DNA of 64,000 bases from JBKHDT01 sp046541195 (GTDB lineage Bacteria; Pseudomonadota; Gammaproteobacteria; Halothiobacillales; Halothiobacillaceae): assembly GCA_046541195.1 (NCBI GenBank), contig JBKHDT010000002.1:1-64000 (forward strand), written 5' to 3'. This document shows, piece by piece, positions 27,664-36,609 of this stretch (the stretch's first letter is position 1; every line of letters starts with the position of its first letter). A program made the position numbers and the translations under genes. The notes below the pieces were generated by a model. That model was not told where the DNA came from and searched no databases. It saw only the letters and a program-made list of their open reading frames with translations.

Positions 27664-27686
27664 GGGCCCCGGAAAAACCGGGGCCC
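27664..27686. terminator. GC-rich hairpin between the unknown exported protein gene and prk
   Basis: A nine-base-pair stem gggccccgg / ccggggccc with an AAAAA loop lies in the 287-base convergent gap. No U-run follows on either strand, so it is a weak or factor-assisted terminator at best. Confidence 0.5.
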
Positions 27687-27798
27687 CTGCTTATTCGACA
27701 AGTTGTTCGACACGCTTTTCGGCAAGCGGTGACCGTCTCGCCACCATTGCCCGTCTGCCCGGGCGGGTGCCAGCCGCACGGGGCAACGGCCGATCCTG

Positions 27799-28692
27799 TC
27801 AGTGGCCGCGACGTTCGATCAGGTCGTGGATCATCGGCGTCAGGATCAGGTCCATGGCGTAACTCATCTTGCCGCCGGGCACCACGATGGTGTTGTACCG
27901 CGACATGAACGAGTTCGGAATCATGGACAGCAGGAACGGGAAATCCGCGCGAGCCTTTTTCGGGTCGCGGAAGCGGATGACCACGAAGCTCTCGTCCGGC
28001 GTCGGGATGTCCCGGGCGATAAACGGGTTGGAGGTATCGACCGTGGAAACACGCTGGAAGTTGACGTCAGTCTCGGAGAACTGCGGCGTGATGTAGTTCA
28101 CGTAGTCGGGCATCCGGCGCAGGATGGTATCGACGATCGCCTCTGCGGAATAACCGCGCTGGGCATTGTCACGATGGATCTTCTGGATCCACTCGAGGTT
28201 GACGATCGGAACCACGCCCACGCCAAGGTCGACATGCTGCGCCACGTCGACCTTGTCGGTCTTCACCAGGCCATGCAGGCCTTCGTAGAACAGCATGTCG
28301 GTGCCTTCGGGCACGTCTTCCCAGGGTGTGAACTCACCCGGCTTGAGCTGGCTGTTCAGGCGCTGGTTGTGGAACTCGGCTTCTTCAAGGCTGTGAATGT
28401 AGTAGCGCTTCTTGCCGGAGCCGGATTCCCCGTAGGTCTTGAACAGCTCGGCGATCTTGTCGAAGTGGTTTGCTTCCGGGCCGAAGTGGGAAAAGCTGTG
28501 GTTGCCCTCGGCCTCGGCCTTCTTGACCGCCTCGCGGAATTCCAGCCGGTTCAGGCTGTGGAAGCTGTCCCCCTCGATCACGCAGGGCGTAATGGCCTCG
28601 CGGCGGAAGATGTGCTCGAACGCCATCTTGACGGTAGTGGTACCCGCACCGGAAGAACCGGTCACGGCAACGACGGGATGCTTGATGGACAT
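27799..28692 (-). CDS. prk: Phosphoribulokinase (bacterial class I)
   Basis: Phosphoribulokinase makes ribulose 1,5-bisphosphate, the CO2 acceptor of the Calvin cycle. The 297-residue length and sequence match the octameric proteobacterial type. The P-loop is GSSGAGTT (residues 12-19), and GDSFHSLNR and the segment MLFYEGLHGLV follow. The ATG at 28692 has a good ribosome site (AGGAG, 8 bases away); the in-frame GTG at 28701 overlaps that site. No RuBisCO genes are in the window. With fbp at 42 kb it indicates autotrophic carbon fixation. Confidence 0.96.
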   Translation of the reverse strand: MSIKHPVVAVTGSSGAGTTTVKMAFEHIFRREAITPCVIEGDSFHSLNRLEFREAVKKAEAEGNHSFSHFGPEANHFDKIAELFKTYGESGSGKKRYYIHSLEEAEFHNQRLNSQLKPGEFTPWEDVPEGTDMLFYEGLHGLVKTDKVDVAQHVDLGVGVVPIVNLEWIQKIHRDNAQRGYSAEAIVDTILRRMPDYVNYITPQFSETDVNFQRVSTVDTSNPFIARDIPTPDESFVVIRFRDPKKARADFPFLLSMIPNSFMSRYNTIVVPGGKMSYAMDLILTPMIHDLIERRGH

Positions 28693-29011
28693 GAATCGCA
28701 CTCCTGGACATGAATGAAAACGGACGCATTCCGAAAGGCGTCAGGGGACCGGCGACCACCGGCCGGGATAAGGCTTTCGGGGGCACCCGTGCGCACCCGG
28801 GCATACACCGCCACGGCCGGCACGAGCGCACGCCGTGGCGCGATGCAACACGAAAAATCGCTCGCATCACCCGGGCGCAACTGCGCAAAGTGCGCCGATA
28901 TTAGGCTTTTGGCCCGCACATGTGAAGGCCCGGCGGGGATTTTTCCTCAAGCCGGCCGGTCCCGAGGCACCCGCGCGGGGCCGCGCGGGCCATCGGCGGA
29001 TTCGGCGCGCA
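28693..29011. other. Upstream region of prk, no gene
   Basis: About 320 bases lie between the prk start and the end of the pilR-like gene. The stretch holds a good minus-strand promoter (28898-28926). On the prk side of it is an imperfect palindrome of the form ggcgcaactgcgcaaagtgcgcc (28874-28896), a possible operator or leader structure. No coding frame is convincing. Confidence 0.55.
28898..28926 (-). promoter_or_regulatory. Probable sigma-70 promoter of prk
   Basis: On the minus strand a -35 box TTCACA (28926-28921) and a -10 box TAATAT (28903-28898) are separated by exactly 17 bases. The predicted transcript would have a leader of about 200 bases before prk. Confidence 0.55.
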
Positions 29012-30325
29012 TCAGTCCCCGATCGCCTCAAGCCGGCAGGCGAGCTGGCGCTCGCTCAGGCCGACACGCCGCGCCAGCTCGCCCAGTTCCTCTTTGGCCA
29101 GGTCCGGGCAGGTTGCCGGCGCGGAGGCGATGCTCGTCCGTGTCGCCGGCCCGGTGCGCGGGGCCGGCGGCAGGCCGAGTGCCTCAGGCTCGATCGGCAC
29201 CGACTCGCTCAGGGCGACCGCCCGTTCGAGCAGGTTCTCCAGCTCGCGGACGTTGCCGGGGAAGGCATGCGTCGCCAGCCGGTTCAGCGCCTCGGGAGTC
29301 AGTTCACACCGGGTCCGCCCCTCGCGTTCGGCGAGCCGGGCCAGCACATGCTCGGCCAGCGCCGGCAGATCCTCGAGCCGCTCGCGCAGCGGCGGCACCA
29401 CCAGCTCGATGACATTGATGCGATAGTAAAGATCATGCCGGAACCGCCCGGTCTCCACGGCTTCGCCAAGATCCTGATGGGAAGCGGAGACGATGCGCAC
29501 ATCCACGGGCACCTCCTCGCTACTGCCGACCGGCCGGACACGCCGCTCCTGAATCGCACGCAACAACTTGACCTGGATATTGAGCGGCAACTCGGCGATT
29601 TCGTCGAGAAACAGCGTGCCGCCACAGGCGGCGCGGAACAGCCCCGGCGAATCGGACGAAGCCCCGGTGAATGCCCCCCTCCGATGACCGAACAACTCGC
29701 TCTCGATGAGCTGTGCCGGGATGGCGCCGCAGTTGACCGGCACGAACGGGCCGTCGCCTCGCGCGCTGTGTGCATGAATCTGACGGGCGACGAGCTCCTT
29801 GCCGGTGCCGGACTCCCCGCGCACGAATACCGGCGCCTGGCTGCGCGCCACGCGCCGAATCTGTTCGCGCAGCTGCTCCATCGGATGCGAGTCACCGATC
29901 AGCTGCGGCGCCGCCCGGGCGCGCACCCGCCTGGCGGCGCCCGGCCGACCCGCACCGGCACGCAGGGCATCCCGCGCCAGCTGGCGCAGGGTCTTGAGAT
30001 CCAGCGGCTTGCTGACGAAGTCGAAGGCCCCGGACTTGAGCGCCCGCACCGCGGCATCCAGGTGCCCGTGCGCGGTGATCATCGCCACCGGCAGCCCGGG
30101 ATGACGTTCGCGAATCCAGTCCAGCAGGTCCAGGCCATCCCCGTCGGGCAGGCGCAGGTCGCACAGGCAGAAATCAACGGTCCGCCTCGCCAGCACCTCC
30201 CGGGCGGCGGCCAGGCTGTCCGCGCCGAGGCAGCGCACCCCCTCGCCCGCCAGGGTCATCTCCACGAGGGTCCGGATGTCTTCCTCGTCATCCACGATCA
30301 GCGCGGTGGTCTCGACGTCACTCAT
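29012..30325 (-). CDS. pilR: Sigma-54-dependent response regulator, PilR-like
   Basis: The 437-residue protein has a receiver domain with phospho-acceptor Asp56 (CLCDLRLPDGDG). Next is a sigma-54 AAA+ domain with Walker A GESGTGKE, an intact GAFTGA loop and GGTLFLDEIAELP. A short C-terminal helix-turn-helix (ARRVGLSERQLACRLEAIG) ends the protein. The partner kinase upstream has the PilS membrane topology, so control of type IV pilus genes is the likely role; no pil structural genes are in the window. The DNA-binding domain is short, with the usual first helix poorly preserved. The start at 30325 overlaps the kinase gene by four bases. Confidence 0.87.
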   Translation of the reverse strand: MSDVETTALIVDDEEDIRTLVEMTLAGEGVRCLGADSLAAAREVLARRTVDFCLCDLRLPDGDGLDLLDWIRERHPGLPVAMITAHGHLDAAVRALKSGAFDFVSKPLDLKTLRQLARDALRAGAGRPGAARRVRARAAPQLIGDSHPMEQLREQIRRVARSQAPVFVRGESGTGKELVARQIHAHSARGDGPFVPVNCGAIPAQLIESELFGHRRGAFTGASSDSPGLFRAACGGTLFLDEIAELPLNIQVKLLRAIQERRVRPVGSSEEVPVDVRIVSASHQDLGEAVETGRFRHDLYYRINVIELVVPPLRERLEDLPALAEHVLARLAEREGRTRCELTPEALNRLATHAFPGNVRELENLLERAVALSESVPIEPEALGLPPAPRTGPATRTSIASAPATCPDLAKEELGELARRVGLSERQLACRLEAIGD

Positions 30326-31938
30326 GCGTCGCTGCTCTCCCTGTCCTCGCGCGGCGGCTCGCTGGCGGCCGGCAAGGTAATCACGAAACAACTGCCCCCC
30401 CGGGGCCCGGCCACCAGGTTCAGTTCGCCCTGGTTGGCCTGCACCAGTTCCCGGCTGATATACAACCCAAGCCCGGTGCCCGCGGCAGAGGTGGTGAAGA
30501 ACGGCTCCCAGAGCTGGTCGCGCTGCGTGCCGGCGATCCCCGCGCCCTCATCCGCGACCCGCAGTTGAATGCGACCATCCTTCACCCGCTGCACGGAAAG
30601 ATCGAGCACCAGATGCCCGCGGTCGTCCCGGCCGTGCTCCATGGCATTGCGCACGAGATTGTCGACCACCTGAGCCAGGTGCGACGCATCCACCAGGACC
30701 CAGACAGCCTCGGACGGCAGGTGGACCCGCCAGGTCACCGCCTGGGTTGACCACAGGCCTTCGTGCAGGTCGGCGTACTGACGCAACCAGCTGTCGAGCC
30801 GAACGGGCTGGCGCTGAACCCGCGGCTGCCGTGCGGCATCCAGCACGCCGCGGATCAGGGTATCGATCCGCTGGCTCTGGCGCACGAGGATACCCGTCAG
30901 GCGGCGCGCCTGGGGTTGATCGACCTGTTCCTCAAGCAACTCGGCGGCATGCTGTATGGACGAGAGCGGGTTGCGGATCTCGTGCGCGATGCTGGCGGTG
31001 AGCCGCCCGAGCGCAGCCAGCTTGACCTCCTGGGCACGTTCCTCCAGCCGCCGCCGGTCAACCAGCAGCAGCAGGACGTTCTGCTCGTCCAGTGACCTGA
31101 TCCGGATCTGCATCGGCCTGGGCTGCTCGACCTCCTCGACCTGGCCGGTCGGTTCCTGGGTCCGTTCCCGGGCGAGCGCACGGATCAGCGGGTAGTGGCC
31201 ATCGGGCGCCGCGGAATCCGCCAGCAAGCCACGCGCCGCCGAATTGACGTACTGGACCCGACCGGCGCGGTCGGCAACCACCACCCCGTCCTCGAACTGT
31301 TCGAGGATGCGCAGCGACAGGCGTGCCATCCGTGCAATCTCGGCCTCCCGCTGGGCGCTGAGCGCCTCGAGGCCCTCGGCGCGTCGGGTCAGCGAGGAGA
31401 CCAGGCCTGCCACGGTGAACAGCGCCATGCCCAGCGCGCCGGTGGCGGTGTAGTCGCCGGAATCGAGCACTCCCTGGATGATCAGGACCGTGGTCTGTAT
31501 CAGCCCCCCGATGGCCGCCACGGCCGCATAGAACAGCGCCGTCCGGGAATGGCCCAGGTTGGCGGCCATCGCCACGGCGACCACCAGCAGCAGACCGAGC
31601 ACGCCACCGACCGGCTCCCCGGTGGCGTACAGCAGCATCAGCAGGAAGCCGATGTCCGCCAGGGCATACAGGTGCATCTGCAGGCGAAAGGGCAACACCC
31701 GCAACTCCAGCAGAAACTCGAAGGCCAGCGCCGCCCCCAGATAGGCCCAGGCCGTGAGTCCGAACAGGTCCGGGTTCCACTGACCCAGCGAATCCGGACC
31801 GATGCGGGTCATGGCCGCGACGACCAGGGCCAGCGCCACCAGGATCCGGTAGGCGTTCACCAGCCGGATGCCGCGCCAGCGATTCTGCTCGCCCGTGAGC
31901 AGCCCGCTCAGTGGCGCCCTGGCCTGTCCTGCTTCCAT
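30322..31938 (-). CDS. pilS: Membrane sensor histidine kinase, PilS-like
   Basis: The 538-residue product has about six membrane segments in the first 200 residues. A PAS-like region follows (around ILEQFEDGVVVADRAGRVQYVNSAA). The HisKA site is ASIAHEIRNPLSSIQ, and the HATPase domain has NLVRNAMEH (N box) and the G boxes DEGAGI and GTGLGLYI. This is the architecture of PilS, the kinase of PilR. It overlaps the downstream regulator gene by four bases. The PP0621-type gene overlaps its start by 31 bases. Confidence 0.88.
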   Translation of the reverse strand: MEAGQARAPLSGLLTGEQNRWRGIRLVNAYRILVALALVVAAMTRIGPDSLGQWNPDLFGLTAWAYLGAALAFEFLLELRVLPFRLQMHLYALADIGFLLMLLYATGEPVGGVLGLLLVVAVAMAANLGHSRTALFYAAVAAIGGLIQTTVLIIQGVLDSGDYTATGALGMALFTVAGLVSSLTRRAEGLEALSAQREAEIARMARLSLRILEQFEDGVVVADRAGRVQYVNSAARGLLADSAAPDGHYPLIRALARERTQEPTGQVEEVEQPRPMQIRIRSLDEQNVLLLLVDRRRLEERAQEVKLAALGRLTASIAHEIRNPLSSIQHAAELLEEQVDQPQARRLTGILVRQSQRIDTLIRGVLDAARQPRVQRQPVRLDSWLRQYADLHEGLWSTQAVTWRVHLPSEAVWVLVDASHLAQVVDNLVRNAMEHGRDDRGHLVLDLSVQRVKDGRIQLRVADEGAGIAGTQRDQLWEPFFTTSAAGTGLGLYISRELVQANQGELNLVAGPRGGSCFVITLPAASEPPREDRESSDA

Positions 31939-32156
31939 GCGTTTGCGTGCTCCCAGCTACAGAACGTTTTTCCGTCGTGACGGACGGCCTCGGACTCCGG
32001 AACGTGCAGGCCGCAATGGCGGCAGGAGACCGCCTTCATGGCCGTGGGCGGCGCCCGCCTTTCGGCCACGGGATCACGATTCCGCGCCCGGATGCGATGA
32101 CGCACATACAGCACCAGAGCGATGATCACGACGACCCAGAACAACAACTTGTACAT
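31908..32156 (-). CDS. PP0621-type small membrane protein
   Basis: The 82-residue protein has an N-terminal membrane helix (LLFWVVVIIALVLYVRHRI) and a C-terminal metal-binding-like module, CRHCGLHVPESEAVRHDG, then FCSWEH. This fits the PP0621 family, often found next to pilS in gammaproteobacteria. A ribosome site (AAGAAGGG) precedes the ATG. It is the first gene of the unit with pilS and pilR. The molecular function is unknown. Confidence 0.8.
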   Translation of the reverse strand: MYKLLFWVVVIIALVLYVRHRIRARNRDPVAERRAPPTAMKAVSCRHCGLHVPESEAVRHDGKTFCSWEHANAWKQDRPGRH

Positions 32157-32515
32157 GAAAACCCTTCTTGTTCCGCTCCACCGGTGGATGAACCCTGCCC
32201 AACCGAAGCCAGCTCACGTAAAATCCAGCCTATCCCGGCCCGACCCGCCAAAGCCGGGTGACCGCGCCCTGTCCGGCGCCGGAAGCGCGCGCATTCGGCG
32301 AGGCATCCCCGATGAGGTCCTGCACGAAAGCAACGATTCCCGTGCAGGGCATGGGTGCCGGGTCATGGCGCAAGCCGGTCAATCGCACAGGCCGGGGTGC
32401 ATCGGCCCGGGCGTCGCCAAATACGGTCTTCGCCAGCCGGCGCCAGCCCACGAAGCCATGGAGGGCCTCGCGCAGCGTTTTTTCAAGAATACACCGGGAG
32501 GTTTCAGCCCACGCC
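32157..32515. other. Divergent intergenic region, no gene recognised
   Basis: About 360 bases lie between the PP0621-type gene (-) and the cysteine-cluster gene (+). Frames crossing the region look like GC-driven open frames without family features. Promoters of both units should be here, but I see no clear consensus boxes. Confidence 0.5.
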
Positions 32516-32941
32516 ATGTCCGAAAACCCCTGCCTTGTCTGCGGTGCCTGCTGTGCATTTTTCCGCGTGAGTTTCCACTGGACCGAAGCCGACCCGACCA
32601 TTGGCGGAACCGTGCCCGGTCAATACACGGAGCCGGTCGGCGCCCACTGGCTCGCCATGCGCGGCACCAACCAGGCGCAACCGCGCTGCGTGGCGCTGTC
32701 TGGGACCATCGGCGAACAGGTTCACTGCACGATTCACCCTGCGCGCAGCAGTACCTGCCGCGAGTTCACGCGGTCCGGCGAATCCGGGATGCCGAACCCG
32801 GATTGCGATCGGGCGCGGCACGCCTGGGGGCTCCCGGCGCTGCAGCCCGTTCCGGCACAGGGCCTGCCGCTGCCCGATGCCAGCAACGACGGTCATCCGG
32901 ATGACGACCCGTGCAGGCCGAGGCCCCCCGATGCCGCATGA
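32516..32941 (+). CDS. YkgJ-type cysteine cluster protein
   Basis: The 141-residue product begins MSENPCLVCGACCAFFRVSF. The CxxCxxCC cluster of the YkgJ/Fe-S zinc-cluster family is followed by later Cys residues (HCTIHPARSSTCREF and NPDCDRARHAWG). These probably bind a metal or Fe-S cluster. The C-terminus is Pro/Asp-rich. The frame is open further upstream, but the cluster sits at residue 6 from this ATG, as in the family. It overlaps recQ by 11 bases. Confidence 0.82.
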   Translation: MSENPCLVCGACCAFFRVSFHWTEADPTIGGTVPGQYTEPVGAHWLAMRGTNQAQPRCVALSGTIGEQVHCTIHPARSSTCREFTRSGESGMPNPDCDRARHAWGLPALQPVPAQGLPLPDASNDGHPDDDPCRPRPPDAA

Positions 32942-34472
32942 ACCCGCGCCGGTCACGACACCCGACCTGCACGCACTGCTCGGACAGCACTTCGGGTTCG
33001 GGGCCTTCCGCCCCATGCAGGAGCAGATCATCCACGCGGTGCTGTCCGGCGAGGATGCCCTGGCGGTCATGCCCACCGGGGGCGGCAAGTCGCTGTGCTA
33101 CCAGCTCCCGGCGCTGGCAACCGGCGGACTCGCGGTCGTGGTTTCGCCCCTGGTATCGCTCATGCAGGACCAGGTCAACGCCCTGCGCGACCGGGGCATT
33201 GCCGCGGCCTGCCTGCATGCCGGCATCTCCCGCGACGAATACCAAAAAATCACCCGGAGCGTGAACGAGGGCCGACTGCGGCTGCTGTACGCCTCACCCG
33301 AGCGCCTGCTGATGCCGGGCACCCTCGCCTGGCTGCGCCAGCGGCAACCGACGATGCTGGCCATCGACGAGGCCCACTGCATCTCGCAGTGGGGACACGA
33401 CTTCCGCCCCGAATATCTTCGCCTGGCCGAACTGGCCCGCCACTTCCCGAATGCCCCGCGGCTGGCACTGACCGCGACTGCGGACGAGACTACCCGGCGC
33501 GAGATCCTCCAAAGGCTGGACATGCCGACCGCGCGCCGCTTTGTCAGCAGCTTCGACCGGCCCAACCTGCGCTACCGGATCGAGACGCATGACGGCGACG
33601 GCCGCAAGCGGCTGCTCTCGCTGATTCGCAAGCATCACTCCGGGCGGACCGGCGTGGTTTACTGCCTGTCACGAAAGCGGGTCGAGTCCGTGGCCGAATG
33701 GCTGCGGACGCGAGGCATTCATGCACTGGCGTACCATGCCGGCCTGCCTGCCGAAACGCGCACCGAGATCCTGCGGCGTTTCCGTGACGAGACGGGCCTG
33801 GTGGTCGTCGCGACCGTGGCCTTCGGCATGGGCATCGACAAGCCGGACGTGCGTTTCGTGGCGCATCTCAACCTGCCGCGCAGCATTGAGGCCTACTATC
33901 AGGAAACCGGCCGGGCCGGGCGCGACGGCCTGCCGGCAGACGCCTGGATGATCCTCGGCCCGGACGACTCGGACCTGCTCGAGCGGATGATCGAGCGCTC
34001 TGGGGCCAACCCCGTGCAAAAGCGCGTAGCGCGCCACAAGCTGATGGCCCTGATCGGACTCTGCGAGTCTGCCGGGTGCCGCAGGCAGGCGCTGCTCGGC
34101 TACTTCGGACAGGACGCACCCCAGACCTGCGGCAACTGCGACAACTGCCTGGACCGTGCCCGACCGGAGGATGTCACCGAGGCTGCACGCAAGGCGCTTT
34201 CCTGCGTGTACCGCGCCAAGGGCGCCACGGACGTGCCGCATCTGGTCCGGGTTCTGCGCGGAGAAACCGATGCCCGCATCCGCGCGCTCGGCCACCATGA
34301 CCTGAGCACCTTCGGCATCGGGCGCGACCTGTCCTGGCCCGACTGGGAGCTGCTGTTCCGCCAGCTGGCCGCCCGAGGCCTGCTGGTCGTGGACGGGCTG
34401 GACGAGGGTCGGCCGGGGCTTTCGCCACGCTGCCGGCCACTGCTGCAGGGGCAGACCCGCCTGCAGGTCTGA
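32931..34472 (+). CDS. recQ: ATP-dependent DNA helicase RecQ, short form
   Basis: The 513-residue helicase carries MPTGGGKSLCYQLPA (Walker A), the box AIDEAHCISQWGHDFRPEY with DEAH, and helicase motif VI around QETGRAGRDG. The RecQ-specific zinc module CRRQALLGYFGQ to CGNCDNC follows, then a winged-helix region. It ends soon after that; the HRDC domain of the usual 600-residue RecQ is absent. The start MPHEPAPV was chosen because it directly precedes the conserved N-terminus; the frame is open 330 bases upstream within the preceding gene. The 11-base overlap suggests co-expression. Confidence 0.92.
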   Translation: MPHEPAPVTTPDLHALLGQHFGFGAFRPMQEQIIHAVLSGEDALAVMPTGGGKSLCYQLPALATGGLAVVVSPLVSLMQDQVNALRDRGIAAACLHAGISRDEYQKITRSVNEGRLRLLYASPERLLMPGTLAWLRQRQPTMLAIDEAHCISQWGHDFRPEYLRLAELARHFPNAPRLALTATADETTRREILQRLDMPTARRFVSSFDRPNLRYRIETHDGDGRKRLLSLIRKHHSGRTGVVYCLSRKRVESVAEWLRTRGIHALAYHAGLPAETRTEILRRFRDETGLVVVATVAFGMGIDKPDVRFVAHLNLPRSIEAYYQETGRAGRDGLPADAWMILGPDDSDLLERMIERSGANPVQKRVARHKLMALIGLCESAGCRRQALLGYFGQDAPQTCGNCDNCLDRARPEDVTEAARKALSCVYRAKGATDVPHLVRVLRGETDARIRALGHHDLSTFGIGRDLSWPDWELLFRQLAARGLLVVDGLDEGRPGLSPRCRPLLQGQTRLQV

Positions 34473-34520
34473 AGGCCCGCCGGGGCAACCGGGGCGAATG
34501 CCCGGCGCCCTGCAGCCTCG

Positions 34521-35075
34521 TCAGCGAGACAGGTCGTTCTCGACCCGCGCGCGGACCTCGGAGCCTTCGAGCGACTCGAGCAGCGCGAGCGCGAAGTCCA
34601 TCGCGGTGCCCGGGCCGCGAGAAGTGATCAGCGGCCCGTCGATCTCGACCGCGCTCCCCGTGGCCTGCCCGTCGGCCGTTTTTTCGTCGTCCAGTGCGCC
34701 CGGGTAATGCGTGAACCGCCGCCCGCCGAGCAGCCCGGCACGCAGCAGGACTTTCGGCGCGGCGCAGATCGCGCCGACACGCCGCCCGGCCTGCCACTGT
34801 GCCTGCAGCAGTTCGATCACCCGCGGGTCGTCCCGCAGGGTGTCCGCGCCCGGCTGACCACCGGGCAGCACGACCAGGTCGAACCCCTCGGGCGCGTTCC
34901 TCAGGTCATTGAGTGACAGGTCGGGCACGATGACGGTGCCCCGCGAGCCGCGCAGGGGGCCTGCCACCAGCCCGGCGACCACGACCTCCACGTCCCCCCG
35001 TCGCAGCAGGTCGATGACGGTCACGGCCTCAAGCTCCTCGAAGCCCTCGGCAATCAGGATCAATGCCTTGCTCAT
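34521..35075 (-). CDS. DJ-1/PfpI family protein, YajL-like
   Basis: The 184-residue product has the DJ-1 fold. N-terminal LILIAEGFEELEAVTVIDLL contains the conserved Glu (Glu13/Glu14), and the nucleophile elbow is GAICAAP with Cys104. Family members are described as chaperones or deglycases protecting against carbonyl and oxidative stress. The ATG at 35075 has a strong ribosome site (AGGAGG). The gene is separated from recQ by 48 bases on the opposite strand. Confidence 0.9.
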   Translation of the reverse strand: MSKALILIAEGFEELEAVTVIDLLRRGDVEVVVAGLVAGPLRGSRGTVIVPDLSLNDLRNAPEGFDLVVLPGGQPGADTLRDDPRVIELLQAQWQAGRRVGAICAAPKVLLRAGLLGGRRFTHYPGALDDEKTADGQATGSAVEIDGPLITSRGPGTAMDFALALLESLEGSEVRARVENDLSR

Positions 35076-35219
35076 GTCGTATCCCTCCTGATGCGCAACG
35101 CCCCGGCAGCGGGCCAGGGCGTTGCGGGTGACGGCCGAAGAAAACTCCGACCTTTTCTCAAGTCTGCCCCCCCAATCCATGAACCGGCGCCCGCTCCGGC
35201 AGCGCCGGGTACGGACTCG

Positions 35220-35260
35220 TTCATGGCCTGTTCATGGCCTGTTCATGGCCTGTTCAGGCC
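35220..35260. repeat. Tandem 11-bp repeat
   Basis: The unit ttcatggcctg occurs three times in a row (35220-35252) and is followed by a partial fourth copy (ttcaggcc). It lies just beyond the ctpA stop. The 11-base period is about one helical turn, but replication slippage is the simplest explanation. Confidence 0.85.
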
Positions 35261-35274
35261 GGGGGCGCTGCGCA

Positions 35275-36609
35275 TCAACGACGGCTTACGATCACCATGC
35301 CCTTGAGCAGGTTCAGTGACTCGTAGAGCAGGTAATCGGTGTCGATCAGCGGCTCGCCGTCGCGGTCAACCGCCATCTCGCGCTTTTCCCTGTCCCCGTT
35401 CTGCACGTCCTCGGAATCACCGGACAGGTGCCCGCTGAGACTCGACTCGGAGAACCGGGGGCGGTCCTCGCCCCGGGTCACCTGCAGCGGCGCCAGAAAG
35501 ACATCCGGCTCGATTCCGTCGGCCTGGATCGAGCGTCCGGAAGGCGTGTAATAGCGTGCCGTGGTCAGCTTGATGGCGCCTCCGCCACTGAGCTCCTGAA
35601 TGGACTGCACCGACCCCTTGCCGAAGGTCCGCTCACCCGCGATCAGCGCACGCCCCTCATCCTGCAGTGCCCCGGCCACGATCTCGGAGGCAGAGGCCGA
35701 GCCACCGTTGACCAGCACCACGATGGGCGCGCCATCGAGCATGTCGCCGGGACGCGCGTTGAACTTCATGTCCGAGTCCTCGACACGCCCGTCGGTGTAG
35801 ACGATCAGCCCCTCGTCCATAAAGGCATCGGCGACGCCCACCGCGCCCTGCAAGACCCCACCGGGGTTGTTGCGCAGGTCGAGCACGATGCCGTCCAGAG
35901 GGCCCTCGTTATCTTCGCGCAGGTCATTGAGGGCCTGACGCATCTGCTCTACCGTCCCCGTCTGGAACTGCGTGATCCTCAGGTACCCGTAGCCCGGCTC
36001 CATCATGTGTGCGCGCACGCTGCGCACCCGGATCACGTCACGCTCGATGGTGACCTCGAACGGCGCATCCTCGCCTTCCCGAACGACCGTCAGCTCGATT
36101 TCCGTACCCGGCTCGCCCCGCATTCTCTCGACGGCGTCGGCAAGGGTCATGCCTCGGGTGGATTCACCGTCGATGCGCACGATCATGTCGCCGCCAAGGA
36201 TACCGGCACGCTCGGCGGGCGTGTCGTCGATGGGCGCGACCACCTTGACGAAACCGTCCTCCATGCCGACTTCGATACCCAACCCACCGAATGTGCCCGA
36301 GGTCCCCTCGCGCAGCTGCTTGAATTCGTCGAGATCCAGGTAGTTCGAATGCGGGTCCAGGCCAGCGAGCATGCCGCGGATCGCGTGATCGAACAGTTCC
36401 TCGTCGTCTACCTCATCGACATAGTCACTCTTGATGCGTGCCAGGACGTCGGTGAAGATCCTCAGCTCCTCCAGCGGCAATGCCGCCGAGGACGTGTCCG
36501 TCGAGTCACGTTCGGCCACCGCATTCACCGCGAGGGCCGCCGTAAAGCCTAGGGCCAGGCCGGCGGCCAGCCAGGTCATCTTGAAAAACCGGTTACTCAT
36601 TTCCTGCAT
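35275..36609 (-). CDS. ctpA: C-terminal processing peptidase, S41A family (CtpA)
   Basis: This periplasmic serine protease is 444 residues long. After a signal/anchor segment (FKMTWLAAGLALGFTAALAV) come a PDZ domain (about residues 105-185, with GGLGIEVGMEDGFVKVV) and the S41 protease domain. Its catalytic dyad is Ser306 (in GGSASASEI) and Lys331 (in FGKGSVQ). A second ATG nine bases in (36600) is possible. It is downstream of the EnvC-like gene on the same strand, the usual envC-ctpA order of many gammaproteobacteria. Confidence 0.93.
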   Translation of the reverse strand: MQEMSNRFFKMTWLAAGLALGFTAALAVNAVAERDSTDTSSAALPLEELRIFTDVLARIKSDYVDEVDDEELFDHAIRGMLAGLDPHSNYLDLDEFKQLREGTSGTFGGLGIEVGMEDGFVKVVAPIDDTPAERAGILGGDMIVRIDGESTRGMTLADAVERMRGEPGTEIELTVVREGEDAPFEVTIERDVIRVRSVRAHMMEPGYGYLRITQFQTGTVEQMRQALNDLREDNEGPLDGIVLDLRNNPGGVLQGAVGVADAFMDEGLIVYTDGRVEDSDMKFNARPGDMLDGAPIVVLVNGGSASASEIVAGALQDEGRALIAGERTFGKGSVQSIQELSGGGAIKLTTARYYTPSGRSIQADGIEPDVFLAPLQVTRGEDRPRFSESSLSGHLSGDSEDVQNGDREKREMAVDRDGEPLIDTDYLLYESLNLLKGMVIVSRR

